DNA of 64,000 bases. Source: Gnetum montanum. Taxonomy: Eukaryota; Streptophyta; Gnetopsida; Gnetales; Gnetaceae. A program made the translations under genes and the position numbers. Shown here piece after piece: positions 10,870 to 23,279 of the stretch (position 1 is its first letter; each line of letters opens with the position of its first letter). Where the stretch lies: positions 262,918-326,917 of the forward strand of contig MNCI01033300.1 of the NCBI GenBank assembly GCA_015680685.1, read 5' to 3'. The notes below the pieces were generated by a model. That model was not told the origin of the DNA. It did not search any database and worked only from the letters and a program-made list of their open reading frames with translations.

Positions 10870-12130
10870 CTAACAATTTCTTCATTGGGCCAAATACTTC
10901 AAGAAAATCAATGGACATCTCTACAAGGTGTGCACTAATGGCTTGATTCGTTGGTGTGTCCCTAATGAAGATCAACTACACATTCTCCAGGATGCTCATG
11001 AAGGGCCTTACGAAGGTCACTATGCAGGGAGATGCACGATCATAAAAATCCTGATGGTAGGATACTATTGGCCTACAATATTTAGGGATATCCACCAGCT
11101 TGTTTGATCTTGTAAACATTGTCAATGAGATGGTGGGATAACCACTTGAATGAAAGGTTCTCAATAGTGGATTCAACCACTAGTGCCCTTTAACATATGG
11201 AGCATTGACTTCATTGGTCCCATCATATCCATGTCCAACGAAAAGGTGTATATCATCATAGCTGTCAACTACTACACAAAATGGCAGAAGTAGTAGTCAT
11301 CACCAATTGTACATCATCCACTACTATTAGATTTATACAACATATTGTAAATAGGTTTGGAGTGCCACATGCATTGATTTTTGATAATGGAACTCATTTC
11401 ACAAGTGCCACTTTTAGAAAGCTAATGCAATGCTTGGGGGTTGAACATAAATTAACAACACCCTATCACCCCTAAGCCAACTATCAAGCAAAGGTAACTA
11501 ATCAGGAGATCACAAAGATCCTAACAAGAATCATAAGCAAATATAGGAGAGACTAGAGCACAAACCTCAACGATGCCCTATGGGCCTACCGCTCAACATG
11601 GAAACTCCCTATTGGCTACTCTCCCTATGAGCTAGTGTATGAAAAACTTCAAATGCTCCCAATTTAATCCAGGCTCTGTACACTTTCAAAAACCTGTGAC
11701 TTAACTCTTGACCTGAGCCTAGCACAAAAAGAAAGACTAATCAACCTTAACATGCTAAATAAAAATCGATTGGTGGCCCTATCTTTGAATGAAGTGCACA
11801 AGGCATTCAATAAGTAATGACATGATCAAAGAATACAGAAAGTGAAATTCCAACTGAGAGATAAGGTTCTTTACTAGAATCCCACACATGTACCTTAGAA
11901 AACAAAAATTTAAACATTGTGGAAAGGGCCTTACATAATTGTTGAAACCTTTCCTTCTAGGGCCATGTTCATAACCTGAAAGCTTGAATAAAAAATAGGT
12001 GGTCAACATCTAATAAGTGAAGCTTTTCCTAGAACCAAGACAAGCCAATGCAACAACTACCTCAACAGATGGACAACCATGTTCAATTTTTTGGATCTCC
12101 TCCTTCTAACTCGATCATGGGGGAGATGGC
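10870..12130 (+). pseudogene. pol: Integrase remnant of element B
   Basis: A zinc-binding region is recognisable at about 10970-11130 (HEGPYEGHYAGR and later CKHCQ). The catalytic core follows, with the first Asp in IWSIDFIGP (about 11200) and the second in LIFDNGTHFTSA (about 11370). The C-terminal part runs through WAYRSTWKLPIGYSPYELVY to about 12050. Several stops interrupt it. It ends at a purine-rich motif (ATGGGGGAGATGGCC, 12116-12131) shared with the pol end of element C. Confidence 0.75.
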
Positions 12131-14198
12131 CATCCATGCTAATCATCCATATGGCTCTCAATTTTTCTATTTTTTGATTTCCATGTTTTTGATTTTGTAA
12201 TTTATTTATTTTACAACTTATGAATTTTTTTAAAATTTCTCCATTTTACACCATTTTTTATTCTACGCCATTATTACTACATTTGAATATTTATTGAATA
12301 TTTTACACTTTATTCTATACTTTGTTTTGTTTTGTTTAAGTGTGGTTTTCAAATTTTTGTTAATAAAAGTGTTTTATTACCAACAGGACATAATGGTTTA
12401 CACTTAATATTTGATTTGCTACTGTCTGGTTTCTATTTTTGAATTTTTGTACCAATAGCTCAGTCATGGTTTCTTTTTCATGGAACAGGCAATGAGTCCA
12501 GAACATCCACCCATCCACAAACTCTATGGTTTCCTTGTTTTGGAAGTTTGAGATCCCTTTCATTAAATCAAATTTTAAAAAATTTGTGACCTTTAGTAGT
12601 TTCTGGAATTGGGAAGGATTCAAAGGTTTGAATAGGGTGTGACTTCAAGGGGACTCAATACTCTTTGTACTTTTCTACTTACTTGAGTGCTTGAGTGTTT
12701 TTCATGCACTTCTTACCATTCCATTCCAACCACTAAATAGGAAGTCAAATAAAGTCTTTGCATGGTGTGGTTCCCATCCAAAAAAGAAAAAATAATAAAA
12801 ACAAAAAATAACAAAAATAACAAATAAAATATAAATATAAAAAATTATGGCAATTCAAAGCACACCCCTTCAATAAATAAACGGGTTACAAACACTGGTT
12901 ATGGGACTATAAAGACATGCACCCATGCCTAAAGGTCCCCTCTAACTAAGGCCCTCTTTCACTTCCTACTTCTCTTTTCTTCTCTTTATGGAATGGTGGT
13001 TATTTTGTGGATGCACTCTTGTGTCTCGAAGGAGGTGGATCAATCTTGGAGTGGCAATGTGAAGTCATTGAATGAGGTTGGTTTTGGTTTGGACTAAGGA
13101 TGGATCTTCTTCGGTCGTTTTAAAGATGAATTCCACAAGGTGCTTCTTATGACCTTAGTTGGGAATTCCATTTCACTTTCTCCATGATCCATTTATGCTA
13201 TCCATAACTTACCTCACTATCAATGTCCATGTTCTTGATTCCATGTCTTGGTTTGACGTATTTGAATTCTTAGGTAGAATCTTCTGGGTTTTGGTCCTTA
13301 ACTTCTATTGACCATTAGTCACCTATCGAGCCTATGGACTCCTTAGGTTAAGGTTATGTGAGGGTAAAATAGGCATGTGCCTAGTATGGGGAGGACCCAC
13401 TTGCATATCCCTTGGTTAGGTTTGTTAATTACCTTATCCCTGGACATTCTTGCAGTCAAAATCTTTCATACGCCCATCTTCCACATTAGAACATGTGCTT
13501 CTTTACAAATTTTGTTCATTACATACATTCTCCATCAAATTTTTTAATTTTTGAGCTTTCAGAGACCCTCTTCAATGATTTTATCATATTCTTAGCTTTT
13601 TTGGAATTCCATGGACCCTAATTTCATTAAAAATTTCATTATATTTCTGAAGATATTCAACTTTGAAAATTTTGGCCAATGGGCCCCATATAGGAGGCCC
13701 CATCGATGAAGCCAACCCATATACGAGGCCGTATCAATGTGGTGGAAAAATAGTATAAATATGCATGACCCCACTTAGAAATTTTACATTTTCACATAAA
13801 TTCCAAAGGATTTTTTCAAATTTTTAGAGCCCAAAACCTTCTAGAGCCCATAACTCACAAACTGTTTATCCAAATCACTTTGTTCTTTGACCCTACAGCT
13901 ACCAAAGGTAAGCTCTTCATTGTGGGGGCCACAAATGTACCATTTTTATAGAAAATTTTTTGCACTTTTTCTAACTCCCACAAAGGCTTAACTAACAAAT
14001 CAACTATAAAACACTAAATCACAATAGTTAAACCTTTCCAACAAGTTCTAGTGACAATTATAATAAATAATTAATAAAATAATTAAGCTGTCATGGTCCA
14101 ACCTTAGCCAAAGTGTAACTAAATAATGAGAAAAGGTATTCAAAAACTTTAAAGTTACACATTACATCTACTAATCCATGGATGTGTTGTGATTGCAG
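12131..14198 (+). other. Non-coding interval between pol and third ORF of element B
   Basis: AT-rich sequence with no credible coding frame. It contains the two blocks conserved with elements A and C: CCCATGCCTAAAGG near 12912-12935 and GGGGAGGACCCAC at 13388-13400. It ends in TGTGTTGTGATTGCAG immediately before the ATG at 14199, which has the form of a 3' splice site. Confidence 0.55.
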
Positions 14199-17043
14199 AT
14201 GGCACCAAAAGGAAAGCACATGTAGGAAGCAAGACCATCCCAACCAAGTGAAAAATGGCCTAGAATAGGAAGAGGCCAAGAACAACCCTAACAAGAAGAA
14301 CCGCTTGCAACCCATGCCATAAGTTCTCTTAGGAAAAAGGTAGAAGTAAAATCTATTAGATAGATTCCAAAACTAGTAGCAGTAGCAACAAAACACTTCC
14401 ATTGGGATGATGTGCCTACACAACCAGCAAACCTCGAGGTGACCTTACAGAGGCCTACCTAAATCAAATCAAATCAAGGAAGGTCTAGAAATCGATGCTC
14501 CAAGAGTTACACTTTGGCCCTTTCCTAGAGCACACACCAAGAGAAATATAGGATCAATTAAAGGCCTCTCCCATGTGGCCAATCATCACTTCCACTGGGG
14601 AGTGGTACATGGGAGAAACATTTTTGTTTTGGAACAATAGGCAGCCTGGAGCAACAATAAAGATCAAGGACATCTCAGTGTCCTACTTGGTGCAGGCCAT
14701 TGCTGCAATGCTTGGGTTGCCTGAAACAGGGACAAATGTTACTAAGATCTCAATGTAGGTAAACCCAAGCATTACGAAAGAATGGATGCAACAGTGTTAT
14801 GGTGTGGATCACAAGGAGTTTGGCATAACACCAGCAAAAAGGATCCATTACAAGATTGTAGCCTTCCACATTAATCCCATGGTGAGGCCATGCAAAGTCA
14901 CTGCCTTCTCTACTTGAGCATGTGCAACTCTAAGTGGAAGATTCCTAGTCAACCTTCCATAGTTAATCTATCCAGAGATGGAGAAGCACTTTAGAGAAAA
15001 CGAATGTGGAAGGAAGGCACTCCCTTTTCCATGCCTCATTAGGAAACTTTGTTGAAGGAAAGGGATAGTTCATTACACCAATGATGATGTTAGAACTGTT
15101 CTGACCACCAACTGGGCAAAAATGATGAAGGATAAAATGCTTACAACTACAATTCAAGAAGAGGAGAAGTGACCTCCACCACCTACCATTCAAACAACAA
15201 TGCCATACATAGCTGCAACCACCTAATGAGTGCATGAATATAGAGAATGACTCTTGAGTGAACAAGAGCAAAAAGCATACATGAATGGTGGGGACCCATT
15301 CATATATAGACCAGCCATGAGTCACCTTAATGAGGTGGCCCAAATAATTAGTTTGATGGATGAGGGTGGAACCATTTTCTTAGCCTAAAGAACATAGCTA
15401 CCCACAAGGTCAAATTTGAGTGCTAGAGAGGTTGTAGTATCTCTCATAGAACAACAACCACTCCCAAAAATTTTTGAAAATGCTGCAACCTTCTCGATGT
15501 GCTTGAAGGAGGATGAAGGGGCAACTATTTTGGTGGTGTAACACTAATGACAGGAAATAGTAGAAGAAGTGGTGACTGACAGGATTGCTGAAACGCTCAA
15601 TGCACATGTGGCATCTACACCATACATCACTGCACTCAAAGATGTGCAAGCATCCATGGGAACTATAAGTAGCAAAATAAGCGTAGTGCAACATGAAGAG
15701 TTTTTAGACCAACTGGTAGGAACTAGGCAACCACTTCTAGATGTCTTTGACCTTCCAGATAACTTCATTGCAACCTAGTTAGAGCTACTAGAGGCAAGGG
15801 GTAAGAACATTATATTGGAGGTGCAACTCAAAAGAGCTAACGCTTAGCTATAGAGGCTACCAAACTAAGAGCCCAAATTGTCGATCCTGCGTTTCTCAAC
15901 CTAGCGCTCACAGGAGATGAAGCTATGTAACAGCTTTAGTCTAGGCTCAAAGGAGTTGAGAATGTAATGAAGATGGTGGTGTTCTACAGATCCTTGGTAG
16001 AAGCCATTCAACACAAGATTTAGAAGGCCTTGGATCAGATCCACCAAGAGAATGCCCAACTAACCATAGAGAACCATCGCCTATGAAACATTGATGGGCA
16101 TAAGTAGTAATTTATAGATATCATCCATCAATAGTAGGAGTAGTTGGCCAAAGCAAATATAAAGAGATCGATAGTAGAGAATAGGAATCTCTACATGGAG
16201 GACGTATGCACCCTTTGCCAGAAAACTGCAATTGAGGTAGCCGCCTAGAAATCTGAAGCTCTCAAATTTGAGAAAGTTAAAGATCATTACAGAGAGCAAG
16301 TTGGTCTATAAAAGGAAATAAATGAAAAACATATCTAATTGATGAAGGAAAAGGTAAATGATGCCCTTCAACAACTCCAACAAGGAAGGGAAGTTTGGCA
16401 ACCCATCATTGATGGGATAGATGCCTACAACAAAGTGAAAATTTGCACAAGGGAGTTGCAAATTGAGGAGATGACAGAGTATATGGAGCTTTCCAACCTC
16501 TATTACACAAATCTAGCCATGTTGACTATTAGAAGGCCACAATCTAAGTTAGAGAATTAGGTGGCTAGCTCGTACTTGTTGTACAAAGTTGAGTTCAAGC
16601 ACCACAAGGACACCAAGGACAAGCTTGTGGTGGCTAATGCTAAACTCAAAGTTCTCAAGGCACATTTCATAGATCAAAGATCAACTACTAAGAACTTGGA
16701 TAGATAGATGAATGACTACCAATAGCTGCAAAATGTAATAAGGGTGTTCGACATCGAACGTAAACAGTTCATTGCTTGCTTTGTCAACATAAAGGAGATG
16801 TTCCTAATCATGCCATGTTCATGGGATGTTCCCATTCCAACTAACATTGGTGAAGCTGCATGGATCATTAATGATCCTTGAAGTAAGGAGGAGAAGATGA
16901 AGGCATTCCTTGATGCCTTTCACCTTCCACTAGAGGTTGTAACTGTAGTAGAACAGCCACAACTGCCTTAACCACCAAACAAGCCTAAAGTTGACGAAGG
17001 TCCTTCAGAGCCTCAAGAACCATTGCCACATGGGACTATCTGA
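14199..17043 (+). pseudogene. Third ORF of element B (Athila env-position ORF)
   Basis: The ORF starts directly after a TTGCAG splice-acceptor-like site. At about 14570-15060 it resembles the 'putative plant transposon protein' domain found in extra ORFs of Athila/Tat elements: a WNNRQPGATIKIKDISVSY segment, MLGLPETGTN, then an INPMVRPCKVTAFS ... FPCLIRKLC block. From about 15560 to 16750 it is charged and Gln/Glu/Lys-rich, as in a long coiled coil. A Pro-rich tail ends at 17043. I see no clear signal peptide or membrane span, so an envelope role is unsupported. Stops occur in all parts. Confidence 0.6.
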
Positions 17044-17268
17044 TCTTCACCACCATCCTCACATCATTAGAGGATGTGCTGTCAAAATTTTTGTAGAGTC
17101 ATGTAATGGTGTGCAATTTTGTTTCATGAACACCACAATTTTTGTAATTTGTTAATCTATACACACAGGCATTCAATTTTGTCAAGTCAATTTGCTTTGT
17201 TAAGAGTCAGTAAATAATCCCATGCCTTTCCAATTTTGTAAAAAAACTCAAGGATGAGTTTTCATTTA

Positions 17269-17280
17269 GTCGTGAGGGTA
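17269..17280 (+). promoter_or_regulatory. Polypurine tract of element B
   Basis: GTCGTGAGGGTA lies directly before the 3' LTR start TGATGA. Element C has the matching GTCGTGGGGGTA (minus strand) at the same place, which supports its role as the plus-strand primer tract. Confidence 0.6.
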
Positions 17281-18225
17281 TGATGAAGCATCAATAAGCC
17301 ACGTTGATGGGCCCTAGTTGATGCAACCTCGTTGACGAGTCCCCGTTGACGAGGCACCATTTATGTGGTGTTGCCTCGTTAACGAGGCCACGTTGATGTA
17401 GTGTTTGCTACATTGACAAGGCCCTGTCAATGTAACCCTAGAGAAAAAACTATAAATACAAGCTTCAAGCCATGTTTATGATCATCAAATTCATAGTAGT
17501 AGCTAAACTCTTGCAGTTTTTACATTTGAAAGTTAGAATATTTCTGTCAAGTGCCTGTAGCAAGAGCCATTAAGTGTACAGATCTTTATTCAAGCATTGT
17601 TGTACCTAAGCATGAGAGTGTGTATGGAAATAAAGACAAGCTTCTTAATAAACCTTGTAGCATTTTAGATAGTTTAGATATTTATTTATGCATTTAAATA
17701 TTTCTAGTTAATTATTTAATGTTCTCTAATAATTAAGCAAATTAAGCAAGATAAGCTAGATAGATTAAATACATAAGTATGACCACTTCGAACATAACAT
17801 GTGTTCACTTGGTAATCCTAGCAGCGTTATTGCTCAGTATTCCCAGTAGCATAGCACTTGGTAGCCCAGTAGTGGATACATAGGTTTAGGATGTGTATAA
17901 AAAGTTGGAATAAAGGCTTATGTTAGGATTAGTTAGAGACTATCTAGTTAGTTAATTTAGATTAGTCATTGAATTACTCTATTTCTCTTTCTCTCTTCAA
18001 GCACCCAAAAACATAAAACATAAAATGATATGCCTCGATTACTCTTAACCTTACCATTATGCTTCACAAGTGTAATTGAGAAGATAATGAATAACCTTAT
18101 GGCAAGGTTCGCTTCCTAGAAGACTAGTGTAACGAAAACTATAAACTCCATGGAATTTGACTGGAACACATGTGAATGCTTTGTGATTCATATGGTTGGG
18201 TGTAGGGGTATCCTGCCACTCATCA
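17281..18225 (+). repeat. Element B 3' LTR
   Basis: The LTR starts TGATGA and ends TCATCA (945 bp). A TATA box (TATAAATA) lies at 17451-17458. Upstream of it is a run of short near-palindromes of the form CTCGTTGACGAG (about 17325-17395). The last 60 bases match the LTR termini of elements A and C (GGTTG...GGGGTATCCTGCCACTCATCA type). Confidence 0.8.
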
Positions 18226-19364
18226 AACACTAACTACCAATCTATAGTGATGGATTTGGAGGATTCATCTAGGAGTTTCCATGGTGTCATTTTGAGTGTG
18301 GTAAGGGAGTGTTTTATTTATTGATGGTTTGTAAGTTACACCATAGTGAATTATTACTAAAACTTAATCTTTACACATATCCATTGAGAATGTGTTGGAA
18401 CTTGAAATTTTTTTAATAATATTTACCCCTAAGATATATAGTCAAATTAAAATTTTATACCTTAATATTTCCCACTAGAATTGAATCCATAACTTGGACT
18501 TTACAAATCAAGAGTATTATTTATAGGCTAACATCTCATTATTACTTAAGTTAATTAAAAGCCTTTTTTATTTGTTAGATAAAGTAGTTTTAAAATTTAT
18601 TTTATGGATTTTTTAAAGTTTATAATTCAACATTGCCCATTGACATTAAACTTGTAATCAAGGTTTCCATGCCAAGGCTATTACTTGAAATTGAAATTGA
18701 AACCAAAGATTTTATTACGTTCATAGAAAAAAATGATCTATTGGACAAACAGTACGTTCATATCAAGGAAAATAAAAATACAGTCAATAAAGTGGCTAAG
18801 CACCACTAGATGTAATAAAACTAATCACCAAGACTATAATTTATGTGTTGTGCATTTTAGAATCTAATATCATCAATGTATATTTCACTTGAGTTTTGTC
18901 CCATTACCAAATTTCATGTACTTTAAGACTTAAGTGGTTTTGGAAAACATCATAGGAATAATGTTGTTATAAACAACTATCACTATAATGATATTGCTTG
19001 GTTGGTTAGAGCATGTGACTTGTAGTTTGCAAGTTATAGGTTTAATTTTGAACTTACTAAAACATTAAGGTGTTTCAAAGTATTTTGGGAGTGGAGGAAT
19101 AAGATGCACAGAGATGGATGTTAGCTTAGTAATAAGACTCTTGATTTGGAAACTTCAAGTTATTGGTTTGATTCTAGTGGGAAATACTATGTTTTAAATT
19201 TCTATAACCAACTTAAAACTTTTGTCGAGCCTTATAACTTAGCACATTGGAATCAAACCCATAACTTGAAGTTTTTAAATCAAAAGTTTTACTATGAAGT
19301 TAACATCTCATAATTTAAGTATTTCAAAGTAGCAACCTTGTGTATATAAATGTTAGTAAAGAAT
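18226..19364. repeat. Cluster of tRNA-derived SINE-like repeats
   Basis: Four related stretches share the order of a pol III A-box-like motif, a TCTTGATTT...AACTTCAAGTTAT segment and a B-box-like motif. They lie at about 18473-18545 (minus), 18985-19055 (plus, with TTGGTTAGAGCATGTGACTT), 19108-19190 (plus, with GGTTTGATTC) and 19245-19318 (minus, with GGGTTTGATTCC). The last two form an inverted pair about 55 bases apart. No gene is seen in this interval. Confidence 0.55.
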
Positions 19365-19973
19365 TAATAAGCAGCAAGGTATCCCTACGCTCAACCATAT
19401 GAATATGAGCATCCACGCATGATCTAGTCGAATTCCANNNNNNNNNNNNNNNNNNTATGCTTTAACTAGTCCTAACACCAATATCCATTCTCACTTGCCG
19501 TACACATCCTGAACTAGTGCAACACTACTAGGATTACCAAACGCTAATTGTTACTGGGTTACCAAGCATTACACACATGCTCGAAGTGATCATATTAAGT
19601 GTGCTTACTTAGGAGAGTTGTAGGGTGAGAGAGAGAACATTAATTAACTAAGGAAAGCATTAAGTAATAGTAATTAACATTAATTAATCAATTTTGAACA
19701 CTGCAAGGTTTATCACAAAGTTTGTCTTTATTGTCATGCTTAAGTACACAATGCTCAAAGAAAGATCTGTTCACTTTATGACTTCTACTGTGGGCGCTCA
19801 GAAATAATTCTATCTCTGGAAAGGGAAAAAGGCAAGAGTTTGGGTAAGGGACTAAGACTAACAATGCAAATCAAGTGTGCCCACCTCTTATTTATAGGCA
19901 ACGAGGCAGGCCCCGATATCATGTACACAATATCACGTACCCGATATTGTGGATGCAATATCGCAGCTCATCA
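19365..19973 (-). repeat. Element C 3' LTR (with assembly gap)
   Basis: This LTR aligns with 28219-29017. The Ns at 19438-19455 stand in for about 190 bases present in the other LTR (28292-28484), so the gap length is nominal. A minus-strand TATA box lies near 19890, and GATATC-type palindromes lie at 19914-19965. The next bases to the right (19974-19986), read on the minus strand, are the polypurine tract GTCGTGGGGGTA. Confidence 0.85.
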
Positions 19974-21829
19974 TACCCCCACGACTGAATGAAAACTCGT
20001 CCTCAAGTTCCTTAGAAAATATTGGGAAGGTATGGGATTATTGATAAGGAATAACAAACTCAAAGTGCTTAGTGAACGGATCGACAAACATATTACAACA
20101 TTGGTATTCACACCCTTTGTGGTGAACACTATACATAGATGACATCCAAACCCTCATCCAACAGCTTGAAGAGAGAGTAAAGAAAATGAGGCATGTTGCT
20201 GCTGACATCGTGATTATGCCTTCCATTGTTTATCCATAGCCACATGACCAAACTTGTTTCCAGTGTAAATGCTCTAGCTCCAATCCATCCCGAGTGCTTT
20301 CTCCTATCCCAGTCCATAGTTCGTGTAATCACCATCTGCACATACAACACAGTCACGAATGAGCAAGGATAAGTAAACCATAATGCAGTTGATACCTTGC
20401 CTCGATATAAAGTGCATTAGCTGGGTTGTGGTTATGGCAGAAACTGGGTTAGAGGTTTATCACTGATAACTACCCAAGGTGTAGGGGTGATACAAGTAGT
20501 AGAATGGAAAAATTGTGACAAGGCCCTAACGACTAAGAGCAAACCTTCGGTAGCAATAGGGTGGAAAAGTATAGGAAATAAAAAAAATGGGAAAAATAAC
20601 AATGACGATGCTAATAAAATGGATGTCATGGATGGGGATGAAATGAGAAATTACTGATTACAAGAAATGTTTAAGAAGAAGAATTTAACAATTGCACCAT
20701 AAAGGAATGTCAGTGGGTCCTCCCCAAAGCAGGCTCTTGCCCTTTATGCCCTAACAAACCCACAAACCAAAGAGTCTGTAGGCTCTAAGAATGACATATG
20801 GAAACAATGGTTAAAGACTAACCCACAAGAATTTACCAAAGAATAATAATGCGTCAACCAATAGATAGATTAATCATGAAATCGATAATGAGGTGGAAAA
20901 TGGGAAGAAATATGAAGGGTAGAAAATGGAATGGAATCCCAAGAGCAAGGTTGTGTAAAGTCCCAAGTGTATTTTATGGTTAAGGTGATTGAGTAGAACT
21001 CATTCCAAATCCAGACTCAAACCAACTACATTCAGTGACCTTGCATCAATACACTTGGCCAATCCATCCCCTTGAAGTAACAAGAATGCTTCCCCAAAGA
21101 GTCACCACCATTCCAAGAAGAGCGAGATGGAGAAACAAGAAGCGAGAAATGGCTTTAGTTAGAGGGAACCTTTAGGCATGGGTAACATGTCTTTCCAGTG
21201 CCATAACTAGTGCTTGTAGCCCAAATTTCTTTATTATGTAAGGGGTGTGCTTTGAATTATCACACTTTTTTTTTTACATGAGAACCACACCATGTAAAGA
21301 CTTATTTGATTTATTCAACTTCTTGATGTTTGGTCATTGGTGGAATGGCAGAGAACCCATGAAAAGCATCCAAGTACCCAAGAGAATAGCTAGCACACAT
21401 GCATCGAATCCCCTTGAAGTCACACCTTTTTCAACCATTGAATCCTTCTTCGGTTTGAAGAATACAGAGCCACCAATTCATTAATAAGTTTATTTAGAAA
21501 AAGGAACAGTACAGTTCCAAGACTAACGGAGACCATAGAGTTGAAGGGAGGAATGGACGGTGTGGACTCATTGCCTGTTTTATCAAAAGAACCATATCAT
21601 AGTATCAACATTGAAAATCAAAGGTAAAAGCCAAACATTAGCAACCAACATCATTATGATACAATCCACCATCATGAGCACTTATTGTAAGATGAGGAAA
21701 AGTAAATCAACCAAAGAGATAGTAAAATTGTGAATGATGGTCTAAAACAAACATATGTAAATTTGAAAAATGTGCAAAACAAAAATGTGTAAAACAAAAA
21801 ATACAAAAGGAACTGAGGGCTTAGAATGG
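19974..21829 (-). other. Element C region between pol and 3' LTR, non-coding
   Basis: No credible coding frame is present. The interval carries the conserved block GTGGGTCCTCCCC at 20712-20724 and the block around TTTAGGCATGGGTAACATG at 21171-21189, both also found in elements A and B. The third ORF expected from element B is absent, so it was either lost or never present in this copy. Confidence 0.55.
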
Positions 21830-23060
21830 TTAGCATTGGTGGCCATCTCCCCCACGACTAAGTTGGAAGGACGGGATCCAAAATAACCAGTAGGGTTGTC
21901 CACCAACATAGGTAGTATTGGTACTAGTTGTTCTAAGCTCATGGAAAGGTTTGGTTTGTTGGATGTTGACCAACAATTTCTTATTCGGCCTCTCAGTTTT
22001 GTAATCATCATGGCCCCTGAAGGAAAAGTTGCATAAATAATATAAGGTCCTTCCCACAGTGTTTGAAATTTAGTGCGTTGTGGCACATGTGTGGGATTCT
22101 AGTACAGAACCTTATCTCATGGTTGATATTTAACTTTCCTAATTTTTAGGTTATGATGTCGTTTATTGAAGGCCTTGTGTAATTCGTTAAATGATAGGGC
22201 AACTAATCGATTCTCATCTAGCAAGTTAAGGATCATTAACCATTCTTTTTGTGCTAGGTCAAGGTCAAGGTTGAGATCACACACCATAGATAGTATACAA
22301 AGTTCTGCTTGAATGGGAAGCGTTGGAAGTTTCCCATACACTAACTCATAGGGAGAGTAGCCTATAGGAAGTTTCCATGTAGAGCGGTATGCCTAAAGAG
22401 CATCGTTCAATTTGGTGCTCCAATCTCTCCTATACTTGCTAATAGTTCTTGTCAATATTTTCATAATCTCCCTATTAGTGACCTCGACTTAACCGTTGGC
22501 TTGAGGGTGATATGGAGTAGTCAGTTTGTGTTCAACCCCTAAGTGTTGCATCAGCTTTCGAAAGTTACACATATAAAATGTGTGTCATTGTTAAAAATAA
22601 GTGCACAAGGCATGCCAAACCTATTTACAATTTGTTGTTGAACAAATTGTGCAGCTGTAGATGATGTACAATCCTTAATAGCAGCTACTTCTACCCATTT
22701 TGTAAAGTAGTCAACAGCAACAACTATGTAAGCTTTCCCATTGGACTTGGTGTAACGGGCCCCATAATATCAATTCCCCATATGTCGAAGGGTTCAAAAA
22801 GTTGAATTCATTGTTGTAGATCCTCCATTCTAATATTCATTCCCCCATCATGTTGACAGAACTCACAAGATTGGACAAAATGATGGGCATCTCGAAACAA
22901 TGTAAGCCAATAATATCCCACCAGTAGGATTTTAATGGTTGTTCATCTCCCAGCATAATGACCTCCACAAAGGACCCTCATGAGCATCTTGGAGAACTCG
23001 CAGTTGATTTATATCAGTAATGCACCATCAAACCAAGCCATCGGGACATGCTTTATAAAG
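21830..23060 (-). pseudogene. pol: Integrase of element C (decayed)
   Basis: Minus-strand fragments in shifting frames match integrase. A zinc-binding part lies near 22870-23000 (GGHYAGR and SCEFCQHDGG), a catalytic-core start near 22770 (FDIWGIDIMGP), and the C-terminal part at about 22340-21830 (MYGKLPTLPIQAELC ... LVALSFNELHKAFNKR ... FQTLWEGPYIIYATFPSGAMMI). The frame ends in SNLVVGEMATNAN, encoded by the motif GTCGTGGGGGAGATGGCC shared with element B. Frequent stops exclude a functional enzyme. Confidence 0.75.
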
Positions 23061-23279
23061 TTGCCCATTGATCTCCATAAAATACTTGGCTCGGTGAAGG
23101 AACTATTGTTTCTTTTTAGTGTCTAACTCTTATGGTGTTTGTTGTGTAACGAGATAGGTGAGAATACTACTATACCAATTTGTTTTCATGGTTAATTGAT
23201 TAGTTACTATACCTGCAAAGAGGAGTTCATCAAGGAAGTGATCAGAAATTGGATACTCATCCTCTTTGTTGTCCCATCG

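Larger units (their letters stand above)
5297..18225 (+). mobile_element. Element B: degenerate Athila-like Ty3/gypsy retrotransposon
   Basis: On the plus strand the order is gag, protease, RNase H, integrase, a long non-coding interval, a third ORF, a purine tract and a 3' LTR (17281-18225, TGATGA...TCATCA). The 5' LTR, primer site and leader are missing: gag begins 9 bases after the end of element A's oppositely oriented LTR. Most of the reverse transcriptase (fingers and the catalytic DD box) is deleted near 9940. Many stops and frameshifts show it has long been inactive. A 1.66-kb foreign insertion interrupts gag at 6043-7706. Confidence 0.8.

Noticed and set aside
14199-17043. Calling the third ORF of element B an envelope gene
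   Set aside because: It occupies the env position, but no signal peptide, transmembrane segment or fusion motif is visible; the N-terminal half fits a plant transposon-associated domain instead.
18990-19055. A true tRNA gene (TTGGTTAGAGC motif)
   Set aside because: The A-box-like part is good, but the anticodon and acceptor stems cannot be formed and the B box is degenerate; consistent with a SINE.
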